From Chloroflexota bacterium (GTDB lineage: Bacteria > Chloroflexota > Dehalococcoidia > Lucifugimonadales > VGZR01): a stretch of 20,496 bases of DNA. Below, in pieces: positions 8,104 through 14,601 of the stretch; within the stretch, counting starts at the first letter, position 1, and every line of letters starts with the position of its first letter. The stretch is from the NCBI GenBank assembly GCA_027625225.1, contig JAQBWG010000009.1:1-20496 (forward strand), read 5' to 3'. The notes beneath the pieces were generated by a model, which was given only the letters and a program-made list of their open reading frames with translations, was not told the origin of the DNA and searched no databases. The translations under genes were made by a program, and so were the position numbers.

Positions 8104-8648
8104 AGGACACCGCCATGATGCAAACAAAACGAAGCATAATCGGAGTCTTTAAGCCCAACCGTGAGAACACCGTGGCTGATGCCATGGACGCTCTCAAGGC
8201 CGGTGGCTATACCGAAGACACCGAATACGAGGTGCTTACCGGTACCCCGTACCCCGAAGGCGTCTTCGGCGAAAACGAACCTAAACACGCGCTGTTCCGT
8301 TACCCGCTCATCGGCGCGGCCTGCGGCTTCATCGTCGGACTCGTCCTTACATCGGGCACCCAGCTCGCCTACCCGTTGGTCACCGGCGGTAAGCCCATCC
8401 TTTCCATCCCGCCTATGGCCATCATCATGTACGAAGGCACGATGCTTGGAGCTATCTTGTTCACGGTGCTCGGCATCATCATCGAGTCGCGATTGCCCCG
8501 GCTGTTCATGGGCGCCTACGACGAGCGCATCACCGAAGGCTGGATAGGCGTCACCGTGACCACCTCGGAAGACCGCATAGCCAAGGCCGAAGACATTTTG
8601 AACAAAGCCGGAGCCGACGACCTCAAGCGCGGCTGGGAAAAGAGCTAA
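8100..8648 (+). CDS. actD: ACIII subunit ActD (DUF3341 family), two-helix membrane protein
   Basis: ActD is a small membrane subunit of ACIII with no cofactor. The 182-residue protein has a cytoplasmic-type alpha/beta start (IIGVFKPNRENTVADAMDALK), two membrane segments (about residues 70-90 and 103-127), and between them the family signature GGKPILSIPP. A soluble C-terminal tail with an acidic and basic mix follows (TVTTSEDRIAKAEDILNKAG). The frame opens at the ATG at 8100, which overlaps the actC stop (ATGA). A second in-frame ATG at 8115 has AAGGA seven bases before it and may be the true start, giving 177 residues. Next gene starts 12 bases later. Family call rests on the helix pair, the GGKP signature and position between actC and actE. 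Confidence 0.9.
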   Translation: MKDTAMMQTKRSIIGVFKPNRENTVADAMDALKAGGYTEDTEYEVLTGTPYPEGVFGENEPKHALFRYPLIGAACGFIVGLVLTSGTQLAYPLVTGGKPILSIPPMAIIMYEGTMLGAILFTVLGIIIESRLPRLFMGAYDERITEGWIGVTVTTSEDRIAKAEDILNKAGADDLKRGWEKS

Positions 8649-8660
8649 CGGGGACCGTAC

Positions 8661-9308
8661 ATGCGACTAACCGTATACAAATCGAGAGGACTCGTACTTG
8701 CGTTGGCAGCGCTTGCGTTGCTGCTGACCGCCGCCTGTTATAACAACAACACCGGCGAGACGAACATCCAGAGTGTTGCGCGCTTCACGCTGCCCGCATT
8801 CCCCGAGACCGGTTCACATGCAGTTCTGACCTTTACCGAAATGCATTACTCGCCGTCCTATCGTGTACAGGAAAGCCCGCGGCTACTTCCGCCGCTCGAC
8901 TCCGTACCGGTTACCGGTAAGCGCATCATTTATACCAGTAGTGAATACCCCTCGTTTACCGTTCCCGCCGAGGTTCGTGCATCCTATGATGCTGCCGAGG
9001 CTGCAGACCTGTTCCGTGTGAATTGCATGGTCTGTCACGGTCAGAGCATGACCGGTGATGGAACGATGCGTGACTTCTTGACACGCGGCGCGGCTCCCGC
9101 CGACCTTATGCGCGGCCCAGCCAGTACAGCCACCGAAGGCTCAGTGTTCGCCTGGATATCCTTTGGCGGCCAACCTGGATTCGCCATGGCCATGATTGAC
9201 CGCGAGTCGCCCACCGTCATGCCGCAGTTCTACCAACTGATGACCGACGAAGAGATATGGACATTGGTCATGTACCTCAAACAGCAGTCGGCCAGCTTCA
9301 GCCAGTAA
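8661..9308 (+). CDS. actE: ACIII subunit ActE, monoheme cytochrome c lipoprotein
   Basis: ActE is the monoheme cytochrome c of ACIII. The 215-residue product starts with a lipoprotein-type signal (hydrophobic residues 11-25, Cys26 in LLTAAC), so it is probably anchored on the outer face of the membrane by lipid. One heme site, CMVCH, lies at 122-126, and Met187 in TVMPQF is the probable sixth ligand; this is a class I cytochrome fold. The stretch before the heme (EMHYSPSYRVQESPRLLPP, then SVPVTG) resembles the ligand-like N-terminal extension usual in ActE. GGGGA precedes the ATG by six bases. It closes the ACIII set; no cytochrome oxidase genes follow, unlike in many ACIII loci, so the electron acceptor must be encoded elsewhere. 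Confidence 0.92.
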   Translation: MRLTVYKSRGLVLALAALALLLTAACYNNNTGETNIQSVARFTLPAFPETGSHAVLTFTEMHYSPSYRVQESPRLLPPLDSVPVTGKRIIYTSSEYPSFTVPAEVRASYDAAEAADLFRVNCMVCHGQSMTGDGTMRDFLTRGAAPADLMRGPASTATEGSVFAWISFGGQPGFAMAMIDRESPTVMPQFYQLMTDEEIWTLVMYLKQQSASFSQ

Positions 9309-9330
9309 TCAATCTGATTCGGAGGCCCTT

Positions 9331-10110
9331 ATGACTCAGCCTCCCAAAGCCTCTCTTCGCAATCGCTTGAACCAGGGCGACGTACTCATTGGTCTAATGC
9401 TTCAGCAGTTCGTTCATCCCGTCACCGTCAAGATTGTTGCCCAGGCCGGATTCGACTTCGTCTTCTTCGAATACGAGCACAGCTTCTTCGATATGAACGA
9501 CATGGTCAGCGCCGTCCTCGCAGCGCGCGATAACGGTCTCCCCGTCATCGTAAAAACCCCGCAGTTGGAGCGTGGCGAGGTTACCAAGCTTTTGGACACG
9601 GGCGTCCACGGTATCCAGCTCCCCCGCACCGAGACCAAAGAGCAGGTCGCCGAGCTTCTCGACTACATGCGTTATCCACCTAACGGCACCCGTGCCGTCG
9701 CACCCGGCTGGGGCAGCAGCGACTACGATTCCGTGCCCAACTGGCCCGCGTGGATGAAGCAGCAGGACAACGAAACTATCCTCGTCGCCCACATCGAAAC
9801 CGGCAAAGGCGTCGAGAACGCTGAGGGCATCATCTCCACGCCCGGCGTCGGCATGCTGTTCGTCGGCACCGCCGATCTGTCAGCCGACCTCGGACACCCG
9901 GGCGACTACGACCACCCCGAGATTGCCGGTGCCGTTCAGAAGATTCTCGACCTATGCCTCAAACATCGCGTCCCCTTCGGAACCCTTCCCTCCGGCCCGC
10001 AGGCCGCCGCTGATTGGATGAAGAGAGGCGCACGCTTCTTTTTCGTCGACACCGAACTGGGCCTACTGCGCTCCGCCGCAAAAAACCTCGTCAACAGCTA
10101 TCGCCAATAA
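9331..10110 (+). CDS. HpcH/HpaI-family aldolase with altered active-site residues
   Basis: The family cleaves 2-oxo-acid aldols (for example 4-hydroxy-2-oxoheptanedioate) or related esters with a divalent metal. The 259-residue protein fits end to end: GFDFVFFEYEH near residue 50, RYPPNGTRAV at 114-123, and the metal ligands Glu156 (in HIET) and Asp182 (in TADLSADLG). Compared by eye with E. coli HpaI, from memory, His45 is kept as His50, but Asp42 becomes Glu47, the enolate-stabilising Arg70 becomes Lys75 (VIVKTP), Gln147 becomes His154, and the usual GPxDLS reads GTADLS. The chemistry may therefore differ from the textbook reaction. GGAGG precedes the ATG. It starts only 22 bases after actE, so it probably shares the ACIII transcript. 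Family sure, substrate unknown. Confidence 0.85.
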   Translation: MTQPPKASLRNRLNQGDVLIGLMLQQFVHPVTVKIVAQAGFDFVFFEYEHSFFDMNDMVSAVLAARDNGLPVIVKTPQLERGEVTKLLDTGVHGIQLPRTETKEQVAELLDYMRYPPNGTRAVAPGWGSSDYDSVPNWPAWMKQQDNETILVAHIETGKGVENAEGIISTPGVGMLFVGTADLSADLGHPGDYDHPEIAGAVQKILDLCLKHRVPFGTLPSGPQAAADWMKRGARFFFVDTELGLLRSAAKNLVNSYRQ

Positions 10111-10131
10111 TCCGCATCGCGCGTCGGGTTG

Positions 10132-10160
10132 TTGACGCATATCTAGCCACTGCGTACCAT
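10132..10160 (+). promoter_or_regulatory. Candidate sigma-70 promoter for the flavin monooxygenase gene
   Basis: TTGACG (10132-10137), a 17-base spacer and TACCAT (10155-10160) match five and four of six consensus positions. Transcription would start near 10167 and leave a leader of about 39 bases before the ATG at 10206. This suggests the monooxygenase is expressed apart from the ACIII operon. Confidence 0.5.
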
Positions 10161-10205
10161 ACCCTCGGCGTCCAGTCGGGACGCACCAGATGAGGAGGAA
10201 TTGGA

Positions 10206-11297
10206 ATGGAACTAGGACTATTTTTGATGCCCCTGCATAACCCCGGCAGGCCGCATTATGAGACCTATCAGGAAGACCTTGAACTTATGGAATATGCCGA
10301 TAAGCTCGGCTTCGCCGAAACCTGGGTTGGCGAACACTTCACCCTGCCCTGGGAAAACATGCCCTCGCCCGAAATATTCATAGCCCGTTCCCTCGGCGTT
10401 ACCAAACAGATGAAATTCGGCACCGGCATCTCGCTGCTGCATTATCACGATCCCGTCCATGTCGCGCACCGTATCGCCCAGCTCGACCACCTCGCCAAAG
10501 GCCGCATCTACTTCGGCATCGGCTCCGCCGCAGGCCCCACCGACATCGAGATGTTTCACGTAGACACCGAAAAGGGCAGCACGCGCGAAATGATGGAAGA
10601 GTCCATCGAAATCATCATCAAAATATGGGAAGGCAAACCTTTCGAGCACAAAGGCAAGTTCTATCACACCATTCTGCCCGAGCCTATGCCCGAAGCCCGG
10701 CTTGGCTTCCACATGTTCCCCTACCAGAAGCCGCACCCCCGCATCGCGCTCGCGGGCAGCAGCCCCCGTTCCAGCACCCTCAACATGGTCGGCGCGCGAG
10801 GCTGGATTCCGCTCACCACATGTTTCCTCCACGAATCGCATGTCGCCTCGCACTGGGATGTCGTCGAAGAAGGCGCCAAGAAAGCTGGCAGGACGCCTGA
10901 CCGTAAGGACTGGCGCGTCTCTCGCGAGATACACATCGCCAAAACCACCAAGCAGGCCCGCGAAGAAGCCCTCAACGGCCCCATGGGCGTGTTTCTCGTG
11001 GACTACTGGAAATACCTCATGGGCAACCTCCCCGGCGGCCTCTCGGCGCTCAAACACGAGCCCGACGTTCCCGACGAAGCCGTCACCCCCGAGTACATGC
11101 TCGAACACTTCTGGATAGTGGGCGATACCGACTACGTCACAGAGCGCGTCATCAAACTTCACAAAGACGTCGGCGGATTCGGAACCCTGCTCCCGCTCGC
11201 TTACGACTGGGAGAAAGACCGTCCCAAGTGGTATAAATCCATGGAACTCATGGCCAAAGAAGTGCTTCCCGCGGTGAACAAAGCCGTCGGAGCCTGA
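10206..11297 (+). CDS. Luciferase-like (LLM class) flavin-dependent monooxygenase
   Basis: Members of this TIM-barrel family use reduced FMN and oxygen to oxidise aldehydes, ketones, terpenes, sulfonates or hydrocarbons in the cytoplasm, usually with a separate flavin reductase. The 363-residue protein has the typical N-terminus MELGLFLMPLHNP, the WVGEHF motif (residues 41-46, with the family His), the central IAQLDHLAKGR followed by GIGSA, and IIIKIWEGKPFEHKGKFYH, which is characteristic of LLM enzymes. RIALAGSSP near residue 180 forms part of the flavin phosphate site. A strong GAGGAGG site precedes the ATG. No reductase lies nearby, so reduced flavin must come from elsewhere. SAR202-type Chloroflexota are known for many paralogues of this family; whether that applies here cannot be seen from one copy. 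Substrate not predictable. Confidence 0.9.
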   Translation: MELGLFLMPLHNPGRPHYETYQEDLELMEYADKLGFAETWVGEHFTLPWENMPSPEIFIARSLGVTKQMKFGTGISLLHYHDPVHVAHRIAQLDHLAKGRIYFGIGSAAGPTDIEMFHVDTEKGSTREMMEESIEIIIKIWEGKPFEHKGKFYHTILPEPMPEARLGFHMFPYQKPHPRIALAGSSPRSSTLNMVGARGWIPLTTCFLHESHVASHWDVVEEGAKKAGRTPDRKDWRVSREIHIAKTTKQAREEALNGPMGVFLVDYWKYLMGNLPGGLSALKHEPDVPDEAVTPEYMLEHFWIVGDTDYVTERVIKLHKDVGGFGTLLPLAYDWEKDRPKWYKSMELMAKEVLPAVNKAVGA

Positions 11298-11321
11298 TTA
11301 GTCCTAACTGAAGCTCTCACG

Positions 11322-11351
11322 CGTATGCCCCGTCTTTTGGCGGGGCATACG
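11322..11351 (+). terminator. Hairpin terminator after the flavin monooxygenase gene
   Basis: A perfect 11-base inverted repeat, CGTATGCCCCG (11322-11332) and CGGGGCATACG (11341-11351), encloses an 8-base loop. A short T-containing run (TATTTCTGT) follows, so intrinsic termination is likely but not of the strongest type. It starts 24 bases after the monooxygenase stop and ends 37 bases before the MFS gene, separating the two units. Confidence 0.7.
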
Positions 11352-11388
11352 TATTTCTGTATCCGGTAGCTGGTGATACCCTGCACCC

Positions 11389-12663
11389 ATGGCCCGATCC
11401 TCACCACTAGCCGCAATTGCCGGAGCCCTGCCCGGGCGTTCCGACCTTGCCTGGATGGGCTACGTCGGCGTCGCCCTATTCTTCTACCTGCTGCCGTCCA
11501 ATAGCTACGTCGCGGCCGTGCCTGTATTGCAGGAACAATGGAGTCTCAGCAACATCCAGACAGGCATAATCTACTCCGCCTTCGTTGCCGGCTATGCCCT
11601 CTCTGCCCTCGCCGTCATCCCTCTCACCGACAGATTAAACTCCAAATCCGTCCTCTACGGCTCCGGTATACTCTCCATCGTTTCTTATATCGCGTTTCCC
11701 CTGTTTGCTGACGGACTTATAACCGCTATCGTCATTCGTGCCGTGCAGGGCATTGGACTCGTCGGGGTCTACATGCCATCGCTCCGCATCATCGCCGAGC
11801 GCTTTCCCCGGAAGGGACGTGGCCTCGCCTCCGGCTTCTACGTCACCGTCGGCTACGGCGGATTCAGCCTGTCGCTCCTCTTTACCGGCGCCCTGATGAA
11901 CTTTGTTGACTGGGACACCGCATATCTCATCCTTGGCATCATCGCTATCGTGTGCGCACCTGTAGCCTATGCTCTACTGCGCAAACACGAAGCAGCCCCG
12001 GCGACCCGTTCGTCCGGCCGTCTCGACCTCAAAGTGTTCAAGCACCGGACCGTACGCTTCATGGTTGCCGGATATACCATCCATACCCTCGAAGTGTTCA
12101 CCATCCAGATATGGATACCCCTGTTCATGGCCGCCGTTCTCATTAGTCGGGGATATAGCACCGTTTCTGCTGCCGCCGTCGCCTCTGCCATGGCCGGACT
12201 CGCCTTCACCATCGCCGCCGTCGGCCCATTGTTTGGTGGGATACTGTCCGACCGCCTCGGTCGCGCCAAGACCCTTGCTGGCATCGCTGCCATCGCAGCC
12301 GCTTGCGGCTGGGGATTCGGATGGTTGGGAGACGCGCCCTGGGCGCTCATCGTATTCGTCGCCGTGATATACGGACTCGTCGCAAGTGCCGACTCCGCCA
12401 TCTTCAGTGCCGCCCTCATAGACACATTGCCCAGACACAGCATCGGCTCTGCGCTGGCCGCCCTATCGTTCCTTGGCTTTATGGGAGGTGTGGTCGGCCC
12501 CATTGCCCTCGGCGGCATACGCGACTTCGTCCCTGAAAGCATCTCCTGGCCCGTCAGCTTCTCCGTCATAGCCTTGCTGACAACGCTGGCCGTTTTCCTC
12601 TTCACTTGGCTGCATTGGCTTGAGAAAGGCAAACCCCTGCCGATACATAGCGAGAGTGACTGA
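11389..12663 (+). CDS. MFS transporter, 12 predicted membrane helices
   Basis: A 424-residue major facilitator superfamily carrier of the inner membrane. Two six-helix halves are joined by a polar loop around residues 196-222 (KHEAAPATRSSGRLDLKVFKHR). Each half has a motif-A-like loop between helices 2 and 3: PLTDRLNSKSVL near residue 77 and GGILSDRLGRAKTL near residue 284. RAVQGIG and RIIAERFPRKGRG in the first half are also typical. No substrate can be named. The ATG lacks a clear Shine-Dalgarno site, and a terminator separates it from the gene before it. It converges on the lipoprotein gene with only two bases between their stop codons and no obvious terminator between them, so read-through antisense RNA is possible. 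Family firm. Confidence 0.9.
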   Translation: MARSSPLAAIAGALPGRSDLAWMGYVGVALFFYLLPSNSYVAAVPVLQEQWSLSNIQTGIIYSAFVAGYALSALAVIPLTDRLNSKSVLYGSGILSIVSYIAFPLFADGLITAIVIRAVQGIGLVGVYMPSLRIIAERFPRKGRGLASGFYVTVGYGGFSLSLLFTGALMNFVDWDTAYLILGIIAIVCAPVAYALLRKHEAAPATRSSGRLDLKVFKHRTVRFMVAGYTIHTLEVFTIQIWIPLFMAAVLISRGYSTVSAAAVASAMAGLAFTIAAVGPLFGGILSDRLGRAKTLAGIAAIAAACGWGFGWLGDAPWALIVFVAVIYGLVASADSAIFSAALIDTLPRHSIGSALAALSFLGFMGGVVGPIALGGIRDFVPESISWPVSFSVIALLTTLAVFLFTWLHWLEKGKPLPIHSESD

Positions 12664-12665
12664 GT

Positions 12666-13202
12666 TTACTGCTCGAAAACTACCAGAGTCGCACGTTCCG
12701 TTTCAGGGTTGTACTCCAAAAACCCGATCGAATACCGGCCGAGTTTTTTTGCCGTTGGCCCTGTTTGGTCCCCCGTAATGGCAAGTTCCGTTTCCCCCAG
12801 GGCTCCGGTCGAGACCTTCAGTTCTACCTGGATTGCCACCCGGCCTGGGTCCGTACAGCTTTGTCCGGGAGCACACCGTGTATCCTCGATGAAATGGATG
12901 AATGTCACCACCAGCCCGGTATGGGCACTCGGCGGACTAATCATTTGCTGCCCTAACTTCAGTCTCACCGGAACCCCTGCCGCGACATGTGTCGAAGCCG
13001 TTGAAGACGTGTCGGCGTCCACAGGCTCCGCGAATTGGAACTCCACCGCACTGGGAGTCGCCGTAGCTTCCGGAGATGCGACCTGCGTCGCCGTGGAATT
13101 GGGCGCTGTTGTTGTCGGCGTCTCCGCCGTACTGCCGCAGCCGGCGGCGAACACTGCTATCAGCGCTATGCCGGATACTGTTTTCAGTAGCTTGGTCCTC
13201 AT
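12666..13202 (-). CDS. Lipoprotein with Ser/Thr-rich linker and a two-cysteine beta domain
   Basis: The 178-residue product has a lipoprotein signal: MRTKLLK, a hydrophobic stretch and the lipobox FAAGC with Cys22. A low-complexity Thr/Ser/Ala/Pro linker (about 24-72) acts as a tether. The C-terminal domain (about 76-178) is predicted to be beta-rich and includes FIEDTRCAPGQSC (Cys110, Cys116, possibly a disulfide). This resembles a pattern I recall from small exported proteins, ED.RCP..V.C.WAG, but here the WAG part is replaced by DPG. No enzymatic residues stand out; it may bind a ligand or a cell-envelope partner. The minus-strand ATG at 13202 has AGGAAAGG upstream. It sits between an MFS gene it converges on and the divergent DUF1801-like gene. 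Function unknown. Confidence 0.8.
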   Translation of the reverse strand: MRTKLLKTVSGIALIAVFAAGCGSTAETPTTTAPNSTATQVASPEATATPSAVEFQFAEPVDADTSSTASTHVAAGVPVRLKLGQQMISPPSAHTGLVVTFIHFIEDTRCAPGQSCTDPGRVAIQVELKVSTGALGETELAITGDQTGPTAKKLGRYSIGFLEYNPETERATLVVFEQ

Positions 13203-13289
13203 TGCACGAACCTTTCCTGAGGAACTACCCTGCTCGACGGTATTCTACCGTAAAGACTCAAAATGGGGATTCAAACTTGAATCAGGCGA

Positions 13290-13295
13290 TATAAT
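13290..13295 (+). promoter_or_regulatory. Perfect -10 element (TATAAT) before the DUF1801-like gene
   Basis: TATAAT lies 26 bases ahead of the ATG at 13322, which would give a leader of about 20 bases carrying the ribosome site AAGGTGAG. I find no good -35 hexamer at 16-18 bases upstream, so activation by another factor or chance occurrence remains possible. Confidence 0.4.
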
Positions 13296-13321
13296 GAACC
13301 GCAACTTGGAAGGTGAGAGCG

Positions 13322-13735
13322 ATGACCGAACTGAAAACTAAGGCGAACAAGGCAAGCGTCGAAGAATTTCTTTCGTCCGTGCCTGATGAGAAGCGTGCCG
13401 ATTCGTTCACCATCCTCGAAATGATGAAAAAGGTCACCGGCGAAAAACCCGTTATGTGGGGAACGAGCATCGTCGGGTTTGGCACATACAGCTACACCTA
13501 CGCTTCCGGCCACAGCGGCGAGTGGCCCCTCACCGGGTTCTCACCCCGTAAACAAAACCTCACCCTCTACATCATGCCCGGCTTCGACCGCTATGAAGAG
13601 TTGTTGGGGAAGTTGGGAAAACACAAACTCGGGAAGTCCTGCCTATACATCAATAAGCTCGACGACGTTGACCAGAGTGTGCTGAAAGAACTGGTTGCCC
13701 TATCCTTCAAAGAGATGAAGAAAACGAACGGCTAG
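13322..13735 (+). CDS. DUF1801 (YdhG-like) domain protein
   Basis: The 137-residue protein fits the DUF1801 family of small soluble proteins without assigned function. Typical parts are SVEEFLSSVPDEKRADSFTI near the start, MMKKVTGEKPVMWG, VGFGTYSYTYASGHSGEWP, FSPRKQNLTLYI, and near the end LGKHKLGKSCLYINKLDDVD. There is no signal peptide or membrane segment. I chose the ATG at 13322; a GTG three codons earlier (13313) is in frame, but the AAGGTGAG site is placed properly only for the ATG. Its TAG stop lies in the palindrome CTAG (13732-13735), which also provides the stop codon of the convergent DtxR-type gene, so the two reading frames overlap by four bases. The family is recognised from sequence memory, not a search. 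Confidence 0.85.
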   Translation: MTELKTKANKASVEEFLSSVPDEKRADSFTILEMMKKVTGEKPVMWGTSIVGFGTYSYTYASGHSGEWPLTGFSPRKQNLTLYIMPGFDRYEELLGKLGKHKLGKSCLYINKLDDVDQSVLKELVALSFKEMKKTNG

Positions 13736-14460
13736 GCCGGAACCACCCACAGTCGGTGTGCTACCTCGTAGCTCACCACGATGTCCTGGCCCTTCACAAT
13801 CATCGTAATGACCCCGCGATACGGCGCCGCCTCCTTCACTTCCGCCTTCTGTCCCGGCACCACATCGCTGGTCACCAGATACTCCAATAGGGCCTGATCG
13901 TCCTCCGGCACCCTGTCGATAGTCACATTCGTCCCCGGCTTCGCCTTGTCTAGCGTCACCGCGTTCTTGGCGGCAACGTACGCGCTACCCGGTATCGGAT
14001 GGCCGAACGGGCACGTCGTCGGGCGTCCCAGCCGTTTCTCGATGAGCGCCTCCATCTCCGGCGAGATGGCGTGCTCCAGCCGGTGCGCCTCCACATGCGC
14101 CTTGAACAGCTCCAGGCCCAGCAGGTCCACCACTAGTCGCTCCGCGAGGCGGTGCCGCCGGACGATGCTCTCCGCAGCCACGTTGCCCTTTGCCGTCAGC
14201 TCCACCTCTTTTTTCTTACTTACCACCACCAGGTCTTCGCGCTCCATCCGCCGCACCATACCGCCCACCGACGGCAACGATGTCCCCAGCCCTTCACCTA
14301 TCGGAAGCCGCCGTAGTTCCTCGGCCAAAGTTGTCATCGTCACCCGTTGACCCCATTCCTGAAGATGGAATATAGACAGCAAATAGTTCTCCGCCGCCTG
14401 CGAGAGTCGTGAAGGGGCTTCGCCTGCCGAAGATTTGGACTTTGATTGGATACCTGCCAT
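13732..14460 (-). CDS. DtxR/MntR-family metal-dependent transcriptional regulator
   Basis: A 242-residue regulator with the three-part DtxR layout: winged helix (about 20-92), metal-binding dimerisation domain (about 93-158) and a C-terminal SH3-like FeoA domain (about 160-242). Metal-site residues align by eye with DtxR: His103 for His79, Glu107 for Glu83, His122 for His98, Glu129 and His130 for Glu105 and His106. The DtxR Cys102 position is His126, and the Met10 position is Asn25, so metal preference (Fe or Mn) is open. PFGHPIPG at 151-158 is a family hallmark. Between the two DNA-binding helices it has about nine extra residues compared with DtxR. No Shine-Dalgarno site is visible before the ATG, and TTTAAT 14 bases upstream hints at a very short or absent leader. 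Targets are unknown; the MFS gene it diverges from is a candidate. Confidence 0.9.
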   Translation of the reverse strand: MAGIQSKSKSSAGEAPSRLSQAAENYLLSIFHLQEWGQRVTMTTLAEELRRLPIGEGLGTSLPSVGGMVRRMEREDLVVVSKKKEVELTAKGNVAAESIVRRHRLAERLVVDLLGLELFKAHVEAHRLEHAISPEMEALIEKRLGRPTTCPFGHPIPGSAYVAAKNAVTLDKAKPGTNVTIDRVPEDDQALLEYLVTSDVVPGQKAEVKEAAPYRGVITMIVKGQDIVVSYEVAHRLWVVPA

Positions 14461-14563
14461 ACGTGTTTACACCATTAAAGACTGTGGGATGCCGATAGTC
14501 GCGAGAGTACCACGCCTCCGAATCGCGGGTCAAACGATTCACCGTCCTTAACGTCAAAACCCC

Positions 14564-14592
14564 TTGCACTGTTCAGGCGTTGGACGTACGCT
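14564..14592 (+). promoter_or_regulatory. Weak candidate promoter, possibly giving a leaderless MFS transcript
   Basis: TTGCAC (14564-14569), a 17-base spacer and TACGCT (14587-14592) match four and three consensus positions. The -10 ends nine bases before the GTG at 14602, and that GTG has no ribosome site, so a leaderless message is conceivable. The match is weak. Confidence 0.25.
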
Positions 14593-14601
14593 CGAATTTC
14601 C

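Noticed and set aside
10218..11162. Long open frame (314 codons) on the minus strand inside the flavin monooxygenase gene
   Set aside because: It is the codon-position mirror of a GC-rich real gene; the product has no recognisable domain, and the plus-strand frame gives a complete known family.
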